Source of the DNA: JACQHM01 sp964535215
Lineage (GTDB): Bacteria; Methylomirabilota; Methylomirabilia; Methylomirabilales; JACQHM01
Assembly: GCA_964535215.1 (NCBI GenBank)
Contig: CAZHST010000012.1
Location: forward strand, 1-64,000
Direction: 5' to 3'
DNA length: 64,000 bases
Of the stretch, positions 31,433-41,757 are shown one piece after another. Below the pieces are notes generated by a model that ran no database searches, was not told where the DNA came from, and was given only the letters and a program-made list of their open reading frames with translations. Each line of letters begins with the position of its first letter. Within the stretch, counting starts at the first letter, position 1. Both the position numbers and the translations under genes were made by a program.

Positions 31433-32830
31433 TTGACAGAGACCAACTCCCCTGGCATCCTTTCGCTGATGGAGCAGCAGGGGGATCAAACGCTTAGGGC
31501 CATTCTCCTGGAGGTCCAGAGGGCGACAGGGGTCGCCCTCACTGGCTACCGGGAGACCACCCTCCGGCGGCGCCTGGACCGGAGGCTCCGACTCAGGGGG
31601 GTGGCATCTCTGGCCGAGTACCGGGCCCTTCTCGCCAGGGATCCTGTCGAGCCCCAACGGCTCCTGGATGACCTCACGATCACCGTCACCGGCTTCTTCC
31701 GGGAGCGGGAGGCCTTTGAGGCCCTCCGGCGGATGCTCCTCCCCGCTTTATCCCACCGGTCCCCGATCCGGATCTGGTGTGCTGGTTGTGCAACCGGTGA
31801 GGAGGCCTACTCGATTGGGATGGTGGTGGCAGATGGAGCGAAAGGGCAGAGGTTTAATGCCTCAATCCTGGCCACCGACCTGAACCGGGAGGCCCTGGCC
31901 AAGGCGAAGAGGGGTCTCTACCCGAAGGAGGCCGTGACCGGCCTGAAGGAGGACCAGCTCGCCCGTCACTTCCTCTTTGAGGGCGGGGCCTATCGGGTCA
32001 GCCAGACCCTTCAGAGGCTGATCCGTTTCGAGTTCCATGACCTCATCTCGGATCCGCCTCCCCGGGGGATGGATATCATCTTCTGCCGGAACGTCCTGAT
32101 CTACTACGACGAGCCGACCCAGGTTAAGATCTGCTCCACCCTCACAGAGGCCTTGAACCCGGGGGGCTTTCTCCTGCTGGGGACCGCCGAGCTTCCGAAA
32201 GGGCCGGCCAGGGAGGCCCTCACCCTGGTGGACCCCAAGGCCAAAGCCTACCGGAAGCTTTCCGCCATGCGGGTTGTGGTGATCGGGGCCTCCGCCGGTG
32301 GGATCGAGGCCTTGACCATCCTCTTAGGCGCCCTCCCGGCTGATATCCCGGCCCCCTTCCTGATCGTCCAGCACCGGTGGCCGACCTTCAGGAGCGGGCT
32401 GGCCGACCTTCTCGGCCGGGGATGTGCGCTCCGGGTCAAGGAGGCGGAGGAGGGGGATTTCCTGAAACCCGGGGAGGTCCTCCTGGCCCCGGCTGATCAC
32501 CACCTCCTCGTCCGGTACAGCCGAGCCACCCTGAGCCGTTCAGAGCCCGTCCGCTTCGTCCGCCCTTCAGCCGATCTCCTGTTCGAATCGGCGGCCCGCT
32601 ACCACAAGGAGGCGGTGATCGGGGTCATCCTCTCGGGGACAGGGAGGGATGGGACGGATGGGGCCAAGGCCATCAAGGAGGGGGGCGGGCTCGTCCTTGC
32701 CCAGGATCCTGCCACGACCCCCTTCCCGGAGATGCCCCTCTCGGCCATCAGGGCCGGCGTCGTTGATTATGTCCTGCCCCTTGAAGGGATTGCCAGGAAA
32801 CTCGCCGCCTTGTGCTGCCCCACCCTTTGA
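31433..32830 (+). CDS. CheR-CheB fusion (methyltransferase + methylesterase)
   Basis: A 465-residue protein. Residues about 20-270 are a CheR methyltransferase: TTLRRRLDRRLRLRG, TVTGFFREREAFE, the SAM motif WCAGCATGEEAYSIGM and DIIFCRNVLIYY. Residues about 278-465 are a CheB methylesterase: nucleophile Ser in VVIGASAGGIEAL, catalytic His in LIVQHRWP, Asp in ILSGTGRDGTDGAKAI. The two are one uninterrupted frame in the order CheR-CheB; known fusions usually place CheB first. There is no receiver or PAS domain. The start is TTG at 31433, or ATG at 31469, neither with a clear ribosome site. No other chemotaxis gene is near. Confidence 0.88.
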   Translation: MTETNSPGILSLMEQQGDQTLRAILLEVQRATGVALTGYRETTLRRRLDRRLRLRGVASLAEYRALLARDPVEPQRLLDDLTITVTGFFREREAFEALRRMLLPALSHRSPIRIWCAGCATGEEAYSIGMVVADGAKGQRFNASILATDLNREALAKAKRGLYPKEAVTGLKEDQLARHFLFEGGAYRVSQTLQRLIRFEFHDLISDPPPRGMDIIFCRNVLIYYDEPTQVKICSTLTEALNPGGFLLLGTAELPKGPAREALTLVDPKAKAYRKLSAMRVVVIGASAGGIEALTILLGALPADIPAPFLIVQHRWPTFRSGLADLLGRGCALRVKEAEEGDFLKPGEVLLAPADHHLLVRYSRATLSRSEPVRFVRPSADLLFESAARYHKEAVIGVILSGTGRDGTDGAKAIKEGGGLVLAQDPATTPFPEMPLSAIRAGVVDYVLPLEGIARKLAALCCPTL

Positions 32831-32857
32831 AAAGATCTGGCCGGTCGTGGCTCCCCT

Positions 32858-35521
32858 CTACCGCTCCCCCATTTCCTTGATCTTTACCTTCCCTTTCAGG
32901 GCGGCTTGGGCGGCCGCCAGCTTGGCAATCGGCACCCGGTAGGGGGAGCAACTGACGTAGTCCAAGCCGATCCGGTGGCAGAACTCGACGGACTTGGGAT
33001 CTCCTCCGTGCTCGCCGCAGATCCCGATCTCCAGATCCTTCCGGACCTTCCTCCCCTTGTCAATCGCGATCCGCATCAGCTCGCCGACCCCCTCCTGATC
33101 CAGGGTCATGAAAGGATTCTCCTTAAAGATCCCCTTCTCCAGGTAGGTGGTCAGGAACTTGCCTTCGGCATCGTCCCGGGAGAGGCCCAAGGTCGTCTGG
33201 GTCAGGTCATTTGTCCCGAAGGAGAAGAACTCCGCCGCCTTGGCAATCTGATCGGCCACGAGGCAGGCCCTGGGGAGCTCGATCATGGTCCCGACCAGAT
33301 ACCGGACCGTGACGCCGTATTCCTTCATGACCTCTTTAGCCACCCGATCCACAATCTCCCGTTGCTCCTCCAGCTCCCTGACATGGCCGACCAAAGGGAT
33401 CATGATCTCCGGGTAGGGGTTCTTCCCCTCTTGCTTCAGCTCGCAGGCCGCCTCGAAGATGGCCCGGGCCTGCATCTCGGTGATCTCGGGGTAATCAATC
33501 CCCAGGCGGCAGCCCCGGTGCCCCAGCATCGGGTTGAACTCCTGGAGGGAGAGGACCTTTTTCTTCAGGGTCTCAGGGGAGACGCCCATGCTCTCGGCCA
33601 CCGCCCGGATCTCCCCATCGGTCCTCGGGAGGAATTCATGGAGGGGGGGATCCAGGGTCCGGATGATCACCGGGAGATTGTCCATGATAGAAAGGATTTC
33701 CTTGAAGTCCCCCTTCTGCATGGGGAGGAGCTTGGCCAGGGCCTTCCGCCGCCCCTCGGCATCCTCGGCCAGGATCATCTCCCGCATGGCCACGATCCGG
33801 TTCCCCTGGAAGAACATGTGCTCGGTCCGGCAGAGGCCGATCCCCTCCCCCCCGAACTGCCGTGTTACCTGCGCGTCCCTGGGGGTGTCGGCGTTGGTCC
33901 GGATACCGATCTTCCGGAACTTGTCCGCCCAGGTGATCAAGGTCCCAAAGTCCCCCGAGAGCTCCGGCTGGATCAACCGGACCTCCCCGAGGATGACCTC
34001 CCCTGACGTCCCATCAATGGTAATGGAATCTCCCCGCCGGACGATGATGCTCCCTGCCTGGAAGTAGCCCTCATGCTCGTAGACGATGATGTCGTGACAG
34101 CCCACCACGCAGGGTTTTCCCATCCCCCTGGCGACGACGGCGGCGTGGGAGGTCAACCCCCCTCGGGAGGTGAGGATCCCCTGGGCGGCGTACATGCCGG
34201 CGACATCCTCGGGGGAGGTCTCGGGCCGGACCAGGATGACCTTCTCCCCCCGGCCCACCCACTCCGTCGCCTCCTCTGCGGTGAAGACGACCTTCCCCAC
34301 CGCTGCCCCAGGGGAGGCCGCCAGCCCTTTGGCGATCTTCTGCACCTGGGCCGTGGGATCAATCATCGGGTGGAGAAGCTGCTCCAGCTGTCTCGGGTCC
34401 ACCCGTAAGACCGCTGTCTTCTGATCAATCAGGCGCTCCCTCACCATGTCCACGGCGATCTTGACCGCCGCCAATCCCGTCCGCTTCCCGACCCGGCACT
34501 GGAGCATGTAGAGCTTCCCATCCTGGACGGTGAACTCGATGTCCATCATGTCCTTGTAGTGCCGCTCCAGACGCCGGCAGATCTCGGTCAGCTCCTTATA
34601 GGCCTTTGGCATGACCTCTTTTAAGGCCTCGATCGGCTGAGGGGTCCGGATGCCGGCGACCACATCCTCCCCCTGGGCGTTCTGGAGGAATTCGCCGTAG
34701 AGGTGCTTCTCCCCGGTGGCCGGGTTCCTCGTGAAGGCCACCCCTGTCCCCGAGGATTCCCCCAGGTTGCCGAAGACCATGGCCTGGACGTTCACCGCCG
34801 TGCCCCAGTCATCAGGGATCTTTTCAATCCTCCGGTACTCGATGGCCCGTTTGTTGTTCCAGGACTGGAACACCGCATTGACGGCGAGCTGGAGCTGCTC
34901 CCGGGGATCCTGGGGAAACTCCCGACCGGTCTCCCGCTGGATCACCCCTTTAAACTGCCCGACCAGTTCCTTTAAGTCCTCGGCGGAAAGCTCCGTATCG
35001 TGGGTAACCCCCTTCTCCCGCTTCTTCGCCGCGATCAGGTCTTCGAAGGCCGATTTCTTGACGCCTAACACGACGTCGCCGAACATCTGGAGGAGCCGCC
35101 GGTACGAATCGTAGGCAAAGCGGGGGTTCCCGGACCGTTCGATCAGCCCCTGGACCGCCTGGTCGTTTAGGCCCAGGTTCAGGACGGTGTCCATCATCCC
35201 TGGCATCGAGACCCGGGCCCCGGAGCGGACCGAGACCAGAAGGGGGTTCTTGGGATCACCGAACCTGGCCTGCATGACCTGTTCCAGCCTCTTCAGGTTC
35301 GCCTCGACCTCCTGCCAGAGGCCGGTGGGGAGCTTCCCCCCCCGCTTGAAGTACTCGAGGCAGGCCTCGGTGGAGATGGTAAAGCCGGGCGGGACAGGGA
35401 TCTTCAGCCGGGTCATCTCGTGCAGGTTCGCCCCTTTCCCGCCAAGCAAGTTCTTCTGCTCGGCCCGGCCCTCGGCCTTGCCCCTTCCAAAGAAATAGAC
35501 ATACTTCTTTCCCACTGCCAT
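32858..35521 (-). CDS. ppdK: Pyruvate, phosphate dikinase
   Basis: An 887-residue PPDK from the ATG at 35521, spaced from GCGAGGGA; an upstream ATG adds 7 residues. The N-terminal nucleotide-binding domain has NLLGGKGANLHEM, GVAFTRNPATGEKHLYGEFL and LQCRVGKRTG. The phosphohistidine domain has LTSRGGLTSHAAVVARGMGK. The PEP-binding barrel has GEGIGLCRTEHMFF and SFGTNDLTQTTLG, with Cys in EIGICGEHGGDP. It interconverts pyruvate and PEP with ATP/Pi. It follows glyS by 46 nt and is probably co-transcribed. Confidence 0.97.
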   Translation of the reverse strand: MAVGKKYVYFFGRGKAEGRAEQKNLLGGKGANLHEMTRLKIPVPPGFTISTEACLEYFKRGGKLPTGLWQEVEANLKRLEQVMQARFGDPKNPLLVSVRSGARVSMPGMMDTVLNLGLNDQAVQGLIERSGNPRFAYDSYRRLLQMFGDVVLGVKKSAFEDLIAAKKREKGVTHDTELSAEDLKELVGQFKGVIQRETGREFPQDPREQLQLAVNAVFQSWNNKRAIEYRRIEKIPDDWGTAVNVQAMVFGNLGESSGTGVAFTRNPATGEKHLYGEFLQNAQGEDVVAGIRTPQPIEALKEVMPKAYKELTEICRRLERHYKDMMDIEFTVQDGKLYMLQCRVGKRTGLAAVKIAVDMVRERLIDQKTAVLRVDPRQLEQLLHPMIDPTAQVQKIAKGLAASPGAAVGKVVFTAEEATEWVGRGEKVILVRPETSPEDVAGMYAAQGILTSRGGLTSHAAVVARGMGKPCVVGCHDIIVYEHEGYFQAGSIIVRRGDSITIDGTSGEVILGEVRLIQPELSGDFGTLITWADKFRKIGIRTNADTPRDAQVTRQFGGEGIGLCRTEHMFFQGNRIVAMREMILAEDAEGRRKALAKLLPMQKGDFKEILSIMDNLPVIIRTLDPPLHEFLPRTDGEIRAVAESMGVSPETLKKKVLSLQEFNPMLGHRGCRLGIDYPEITEMQARAIFEAACELKQEGKNPYPEIMIPLVGHVRELEEQREIVDRVAKEVMKEYGVTVRYLVGTMIELPRACLVADQIAKAAEFFSFGTNDLTQTTLGLSRDDAEGKFLTTYLEKGIFKENPFMTLDQEGVGELMRIAIDKGRKVRKDLEIGICGEHGGDPKSVEFCHRIGLDYVSCSPYRVPIAKLAAAQAALKGKVKIKEMGER

Positions 35522-35567
35522 GGCGGATTCCCTCGCTTTCATGCAGGAAAAAAGGCTACAAAAACCT

Positions 35568-37640
35568 TTAGGGGGTGACGATGATCTTCCTGAAATCGGC
35601 GATCTTCCCGAACAGATCCGCCACCTCCTTCAGGAGGGCATGGCGGTTCGTCCGGACCTCTTCCTCCTCCACGTTTACCAGGACCTCCTCAAAGAACATA
35701 TCCACGATCGGCTTCAAGGTGGCGATCCTCCGCAAGGCCCCGAGGTAATCCTTCCGGGCGAGGAACCCGTTCACTTCATCCCTCAGCCTCCGGGTCTCGC
35801 CGTGAAGGGCCCGCTCAGCCCCCTCGGTGAAGAGGCGGGGGTTGACCTCCGCCCCCAGGCCTTCGGGGATGATGTTCACCACCCGTTTGAAGGCGATGGA
35901 GAGCTCGTTGAAGTCAGGCTCCCGCCTGAACAGCTTGAGGGCCTCGGCCCTCTTCCCCGCGTCAAAGACATTCTCGAAATCCACCGAGAGGACGGCCTCG
36001 GCCAGGTCGGAGGGGATGCCCCGCTCGAGGAGGATCCCGTGGAGCCTGGTCCGGAAGAACTCCAGCAGCTCCCGCTCTACCTCGTCCACCGGCTTAGTGA
36101 TCCTCGGCCAGACCAGGTTCAGCGCCTTCCCCACGATATCCGAGAGGCGGATCGGGAGGTCCTTCTCCAGGAGGATCTGGAGGATGCCTAAGGCCGCCCG
36201 CCGAAGGGCGTAAGGGTCCTCGGAACCTGTGGGGATCAGGCCGATGCCGAAGCAGCCGGCCAGGGAGTCGGCCCTGTCGGCGATGGCCAGAAGGGCTCCC
36301 AGGACCGAGGCCGGGATCCGATCCCCGGCGTAGCGGGGGAGGTAGTGCTCCTCGATGGCCTGGGCCACCTCCGGGGGCTCACCCGAGAGGAGGGCGTACT
36401 CCTTTCCCATGATCCCCTGGAGTTCCGGAAATTCCTTCACCATGGCGGTCAGGAGATCCGCCTTGGAGAGGTAGGCAGCCCTCCTTCCCCGCTCGACCAG
36501 GGAGGGGGTGATCCTCTCGGCCAGGAAAGCCATCAGCTCCTGGAGCCGCTCGACCTTGTCGTAGAGGGTGCCCAACCGTTCATGGAAGATGATCTGTTTC
36601 AGTCGGGGGACCCGATCCGCCAGCGGCACCCTCCGGTCGTCCTGGTAGAAGAAGCTGGCGTCCGAGAGGCGGGCCCGGAGCACCCGTTCATTGCCTTCCC
36701 GGATCGGGGCCATGTCCTTTGATCGGATGTTGGTGATGGCGATAAAGTAGGGGAGGAGTTTCCCCGTGGCATCAACCACCGGGAAGTAACGCTGGTGCCT
36801 CTTCATGGGGGTCATGATGACTTCCCTGGGGAGGATCAGGTATTCCTTCGCGAAGCTCCCGCACACGGCGCTCGGGTACTCGACCAGGTTGGTGACCGTT
36901 TCGACCAGGTCCTTCTCCAGGACGGGCCTTCCCCCGACCTTCTCGGCCGCCTCGAGGGCCAGCCTCGTCACCAGCTCCCTCCGTTTCTCCGGGTCAACGA
37001 TGACGAACTCCTCCTCCAGCTTCTCCAGGTACTCCTCGAAGGAGTGGACCCAGATGGGGCCCGGGCTCAGGAACCGGTGGCCGTAGGTCTTGTTGGAGCT
37101 TTTGATCCCGTCAATCTCCAGGGGGACCATCCGTCCCCCGAAGAGGGCGAGGAGCCAGCGGATCGGGCGAACGAACCGGAGGTTCCCCTCCCCCCAGCGC
37201 ATCGTCTTGGGGAAGGGGAGGGAGAGGACGAGCCTGGGGAGAAGCTCGGGGAGGAGGTCAAAGGTCTTCTGGCCCCGTTCCTCGATGACGGCCACCAGAT
37301 GTTCCCCCCGCTCCAGGTGCCGGATCTGGAGCTTTTCAACGGGTAGCCCTTGGGCCCTGGCAAACCCTAATGCCGCCTTCGTCGGGCGGCCCTCCCCGTC
37401 AAAGGCTGTCCCTTTGGAGGGGCCGACGACCACCCTCGTCAAGGGCTGCTGGACCTCCTCCAGCTCCTCGATGTAGAGCGTGAGGCGGCGGGGGGTGCCC
37501 AGGGTCCGGACGTGGGAGAAGAGGATCCGATGCTCCTGGAAGAGCCTCTTCGCCCCCTCGGCCAGATCCCTTAAGGCTCCGGGGATATAGGAGGAAGGGA
37601 TCTCTTCGACCCCGATCTCAAGGAGGAGTTCCTTGCCCAT
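35568..37640 (-). CDS. glyS: Glycyl-tRNA synthetase beta chain
   Basis: A 690-residue protein starting MGKELLLEIGVEEIPSSYIP at 37640, close to the usual length. The tRNA-binding and HD-like middle (GSEDPYALRRAALGIL) and the C-terminal DALR-type region are present. With GlyQ it forms the alpha2beta2 enzyme that charges tRNA-Gly. Unusually, a 113-residue secreted protein gene separates it from glyQ. Confidence 0.96.
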   Translation of the reverse strand: MGKELLLEIGVEEIPSSYIPGALRDLAEGAKRLFQEHRILFSHVRTLGTPRRLTLYIEELEEVQQPLTRVVVGPSKGTAFDGEGRPTKAALGFARAQGLPVEKLQIRHLERGEHLVAVIEERGQKTFDLLPELLPRLVLSLPFPKTMRWGEGNLRFVRPIRWLLALFGGRMVPLEIDGIKSSNKTYGHRFLSPGPIWVHSFEEYLEKLEEEFVIVDPEKRRELVTRLALEAAEKVGGRPVLEKDLVETVTNLVEYPSAVCGSFAKEYLILPREVIMTPMKRHQRYFPVVDATGKLLPYFIAITNIRSKDMAPIREGNERVLRARLSDASFFYQDDRRVPLADRVPRLKQIIFHERLGTLYDKVERLQELMAFLAERITPSLVERGRRAAYLSKADLLTAMVKEFPELQGIMGKEYALLSGEPPEVAQAIEEHYLPRYAGDRIPASVLGALLAIADRADSLAGCFGIGLIPTGSEDPYALRRAALGILQILLEKDLPIRLSDIVGKALNLVWPRITKPVDEVERELLEFFRTRLHGILLERGIPSDLAEAVLSVDFENVFDAGKRAEALKLFRREPDFNELSIAFKRVVNIIPEGLGAEVNPRLFTEGAERALHGETRRLRDEVNGFLARKDYLGALRRIATLKPIVDMFFEEVLVNVEEEEVRTNRHALLKEVADLFGKIADFRKIIVTP

Positions 37641-37650
37641 CGTCCTTTGC

Positions 37651-37988
37651 CTATCTCCTCTTTCGCCAGAGGGCCTTTGGTTCAAAGAGAAACGTCCGGA
37701 CCTCCTTCCGGTACTCCTCGGGGATAGGGGCGGAGAAGGACCGCTCCTCCCCCGAATCGAGATCCCCAACCTTGACGGCCTGCCGGCCCATGACCTTTCC
37801 CTTAGCGTTCACAAACTTGATGATCACCGTCGTCTCGTAGGCCTTCCTGGGGCTGAAATTCTTGACCCGGCCTTGGATGGTGTCGATCCAGCGCTCGTAG
37901 GCGGTGATGACGAGATCCAGCTCCTTCTCCGCCGCCAGGCCCGGAGCGGCCATGACCCCTGTGAGCACCATCATCATCAGGAGGCGCT

Positions 37989-37992
<4 letters not shown>
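37651..37992 (-). CDS. Small secreted protein between glyQ and glyS
   Basis: A 113-residue protein with a signal peptide (MKRLLMMMVLTGVMAAPGLA, then AEKELD), predicted periplasmic. The mature part alternates beta strands (LDLVITAYERWIDTIQGRVK, VIIKFVNAKGKVMGRQAVKV, GDLDSGEERSFSAPIPEEYR), consistent with a small beta domain, possibly FxLYD-like. Its start overlaps the glyQ stop by 4 nt (ATGA) and glyS follows 10 nt on, so translation is coupled. I do not recognise its function; no link to tRNA charging is expected from an exported protein. Confidence 0.72.
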
Positions 37993-38906
<914 letters not shown>

Positions 38907-38962
38907 CCCGAACTCTCCTTGACGGGTTCTGGTCTGGTGAAGCGCCTCAAGAATCGTGAAAA

Positions 38963-38991
38963 ACCCTAACAAAAAACCGAGGAGGTGTCAA
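38963..38991 (-). promoter_or_regulatory. Promoter of glyQ operon
   Basis: On the minus strand TTGACA (38991-38986), 17-bp T-rich spacer, TAGGGT (38968-38963). The -35 box is perfect, the -10 weak. Confidence 0.5.
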
Positions 38992-39003
38992 GGAAAAGCG
39001 GCC

Positions 39004-40026
39004 CTACGCCGATCCTTCGAAGAGGCGGGCGATCTCGTCCCGATCGAACCGGGGGAAGGGCTTTGCTTCTCCCCCCACAACCAGTGTGATCCCCTCTTCC
39101 CGCTCCACGACCTCTCCGATGGCCGCCGCCAGGATCCCTTCCCGCCGGTACCGCTGCAGGAGCCGCTCCGCGGCCTCGGGTGGTGCCGTCAGGAGGAGGG
39201 CCCCCGAGGCGATGGTCCCCAGCGGGTCCAGGCCCAGGGCTTCGCAGAGCTTCAAGGATTCGGGGAGGATTGGGATCCTCTCACGAACGATCCGGAGGCC
39301 GACCTCGGAAGCCTCGGCCAGCTCGTAGAGGCCCGAGGAGAGGCCCCCCTCCGTCGGATCGTGCATCGCGTGGACCTTCGCCGTCTCGACCGCCAAGAGG
39401 GCATCCTCCAGGACGCTGATCCCAGGACGGCGGAGGAAGCCCCTGGCCCGCTCCAGAAGGGCCTCGTCACAACCCAGGTCCTTCAAGGCTTCTGCCTTCT
39501 CCCGGGCCAGGATGGCGGTCCCCTCGATGGCGATCCCCTTGGTGAGGATCACGACATCCCCCACCCGGGCCCCCGCCGTTGTCACCAGTTTATCCTTCGC
39601 GACCTCCCCCAGCATCCCCCCGACCAGGATTGGACGGCTGAGATCGGCCGTCACCTCCGTATGCCCCCCGATGACCGTGACCCCGATGCCGGAGCAGGCC
39701 TCCGCCACCTGGGCGAAGATCCCTTCGGCCATCGGCTCGGTGGCTTGGCCCTCGGGGAGGAGGAGGACCATCGTGAACCAGAGTGGTCTTGCCCCCCGGA
39801 CGGCCAGGTCGTTAGCGTTGACGTGAACCGCGTACCAGCCGATCTCCTCCGTGGCGAAGGTGATCGGATCAGCGGTCACAACCAGATACCGGTCGCCCAG
39901 CTCAAGGACCGCCGCATCCTCTCCGATCCGGGGCCCTACCACCACCCGGGGGTCCCCTTGGGGAAACCGAGCCAGCAATTTCTTCAGAAGCTCTCGCGTT
40001 GGCTTCCCGACCGGCAGGTGAACCAT
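39004..40026 (-). CDS. HypE/PurM-like AIR-synthase-related protein
   Basis: A 340-residue protein with the AIR synthase/HypE two-domain fold: RIGEDAAVLELGDRYLVVTA, HVNANDLAVRGARPLWFTMV, IGVTVIGGHTEVT, HAMHDPTEGGLSSGLYELAE and LGTIASGALLLTAP. It is ATP-dependent by family. It lacks the C-terminal Cys tail of true HypE, so it is not the hydrogenase maturation protein. Found often as a stand-alone gene of unknown substrate. It starts 7 nt after the site-2 protease stop. Confidence 0.82.
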   Translation of the reverse strand: MVHLPVGKPTRELLKKLLARFPQGDPRVVVGPRIGEDAAVLELGDRYLVVTADPITFATEEIGWYAVHVNANDLAVRGARPLWFTMVLLLPEGQATEPMAEGIFAQVAEACSGIGVTVIGGHTEVTADLSRPILVGGMLGEVAKDKLVTTAGARVGDVVILTKGIAIEGTAILAREKAEALKDLGCDEALLERARGFLRRPGISVLEDALLAVETAKVHAMHDPTEGGLSSGLYELAEASEVGLRIVRERIPILPESLKLCEALGLDPLGTIASGALLLTAPPEAAERLLQRYRREGILAAAIGEVVEREEGITLVVGGEAKPFPRFDRDEIARLFEGSA

Positions 40027-40033
40027 TTCCAGG

Positions 40034-41185
40034 TTAAGGGAAGCTAAACGGGGCAGGGGTGATCAAGGAGAGGAGGAGGAGGAACGAAAGGACTCCCCCC
40101 ACCCGTCGGCGTCGATCCAGAGGGGTCACATCGTTTAAAGGGGGAGGGTGTTTCAGGCCGAGGGCGAGGGTGAGACCGGCCCAGAAGAGCCACCCCGGCC
40201 AGAAGAGGGTCCCCATGACGAGAAGCCCGAGAAGGGTCCCGATGGCGACCCACCGGTGATGGCGGCCCAGCAAGGCGTAGCTCACATGGCCCCCATCGAG
40301 CTGGCCGATGGGGAGGAGGTTCAAGGCGGTGACGAAGAGGCCGATCCAGCCGGCAAAGGCCACTGGGTGGAGGAGCACATCAACGTTCTCGGGGAGGCTT
40401 CCCAGGGTCAACCGCTGGATGAAGGAAAACAGAAGGGGGGAACCGAGGCGGATCCCGATCCGTCCAGGCTCCAGCGCCGGGATGATCTGGGAGTGCTTTA
40501 GGCCGATGATGAGCACAGGGATGGCGATGACCAGGCCAGCGAGGGGCCCGGCGAGCCCCACGTCGAAGAGGGCCTTCCGATCCGTCACCGGGGATTTCAT
40601 CTTGATGAAGGCCCCGAAGGTCCCAAGGCCGATAGGGGCGGGGATGAAGTAGGGGAGCGTGACCTCAACGCCGTAGGATCTGGCCGTGAAGTAATGGCCC
40701 AACTCGTGAATGCCCAGGATCAGGAGGAGGCTAAACGCGAAGGGAACCCCGGCGAGAAGCCCGGAGGGATGGCGGAAGACATTGACACCCTCGTTGGCAG
40801 CCCCGACCGTGAGGGTGGTCAGGAGGGTGGCCCCTAACAGGACCAGGTTCACCCATGGCTTGACGGTCTTCCGCCGGGGCGGTGCTTTCAAAAGCGTCAT
40901 CTCCTCCTCGCTCCGGATCATCGGGTAGAAGCCATAGGGGGCATACCGCCGACTCAGGATCCTGATGGCCTGCTCGGGATCCATCATCAGCCGACCCCTG
41001 AAGTGGAGGGCCCCGTTTTGCACCTCCCACTCCGCGATGGCGAAGACCCCGTCCAGTTCCCGTCCCAGGGTCCAGAGGAGGCCATTGATCGGCTCTTCCT
41101 TTGGGCTCACATCCCCACCTCGGTGATCAGGACTCAATCGTTCCACGCGAATCGTGAACTCTTTTTTTATAGCACGTCCTTCCAT
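40034..41185 (-). CDS. Site-2 protease family metalloprotease
   Basis: A 383-residue M50 protein. A soluble N-terminal part (about 110 residues) precedes several membrane segments. The zinc site is HELGHYF (HExxH) within a membrane helix, and the third ligand motif is NLLPIGQLDGGH near the C-terminus. This is the EGY1-like S2P type without a PDZ domain. Predicted to cleave membrane substrates. I used the ATG at 41185; a GTG at 41230 is in frame, and neither has a strong ribosome site. Confidence 0.9.
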   Translation of the reverse strand: MEGRAIKKEFTIRVERLSPDHRGGDVSPKEEPINGLLWTLGRELDGVFAIAEWEVQNGALHFRGRLMMDPEQAIRILSRRYAPYGFYPMIRSEEEMTLLKAPPRRKTVKPWVNLVLLGATLLTTLTVGAANEGVNVFRHPSGLLAGVPFAFSLLLILGIHELGHYFTARSYGVEVTLPYFIPAPIGLGTFGAFIKMKSPVTDRKALFDVGLAGPLAGLVIAIPVLIIGLKHSQIIPALEPGRIGIRLGSPLLFSFIQRLTLGSLPENVDVLLHPVAFAGWIGLFVTALNLLPIGQLDGGHVSYALLGRHHRWVAIGTLLGLLVMGTLFWPGWLFWAGLTLALGLKHPPPLNDVTPLDRRRRVGGVLSFLLLLSLITPAPFSFP

Positions 41186-41274
41186 CCCGGTCAAAGCTTT
41201 TCCTGTTTCACTCCCAGGTAATCTTCCCACCCCCCTGGGGGAGGCCGCCGCCCAGGGCTCCGGTCGCTGACCCC

Positions 41275-41303
41275 TTGCACCGCCGGTCTTCCTTTGCTAT
41301 CCT
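41275..41303 (+). promoter_or_regulatory. Candidate promoter of the HU gene
   Basis: TTGCAC (41275-41280), 17-bp spacer, TATCCT (41298-41303). The gene begins 65 nt downstream with a strong ribosome site. Confidence 0.45.
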
Positions 41304-41367
41304 GCTTACGGGCCTGAAGCCGAGGGGCCGACGGGCGGCCCCGGCTTTGGCCGGAAGGAGGTGAGGT

Positions 41368-41703
41368 ATGGCAGCGAAGAAACCGGGAAAGGCTCAGGCC
41401 GGCCGGAAGCCGGCCCCGGTGGGCCGGGTGGCCCTCTATGACGCCGTGCAGGGCCTGGTGGGCAACGCCACGCTCCGGCGGGAGCAGGTGGAACGGGTGG
41501 TGCGAGGGACGTTCGAGGCGATCACCACCTTCCTCCGGCGGGGCCAGACGGTGATCCTGCCCGGGTTTGGCACGTTCTACCCCTCCACGTTTAAAGGGGG
41601 GACGGTCCGGCTCCCGGGCGGAGGGACCAAACGGCTCCGTCCCCACCGGATTCCCCGGTTCCGGCCGGGTGAGGCGTTGAAGCAGGCGGTGCGAAGGGGG
41701 TAA
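41368..41703 (+). CDS. HU/IHF family DNA-binding protein
   Basis: A 111-residue HU-like protein with a basic N-terminal extension (AAKKPGKAQAGRKPAP) before the fold: VGRVALYDAVQGLVG, VVRGTFEAITTFLRRGQTV, ILPGFGTFYPSTFKGGTVRL, and RPHRIPRFRPGEALKQAV. The usual DNA-intercalating proline lies in the arm region. GGAAGGAGGTGAGG precedes the ATG. It is a nucleoid protein that bends DNA; the extra basic end may strengthen binding. Confidence 0.9.
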   Translation: MAAKKPGKAQAGRKPAPVGRVALYDAVQGLVGNATLRREQVERVVRGTFEAITTFLRRGQTVILPGFGTFYPSTFKGGTVRLPGGGTKRLRPHRIPRFRPGEALKQAVRRG

Positions 41704-41757
41704 AGGCGAGGCCGCGTCCCGCGTTCCTGATCCGCCTGACCTTCCGGGTGTTCGCCT

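Noticed and set aside
31433..31438. TTGACA as a -35 box for the CheR-CheB gene
   Set aside because: No acceptable -10 box follows at the right distance; it also serves as the possible TTG start.
32906..34006. Long open frame antisense to ppdK, and similar ones opposite glyS, glyQ and the HypE-like gene
   Set aside because: They mirror strongly conserved genes, have no ribosome sites and no recognisable domains.
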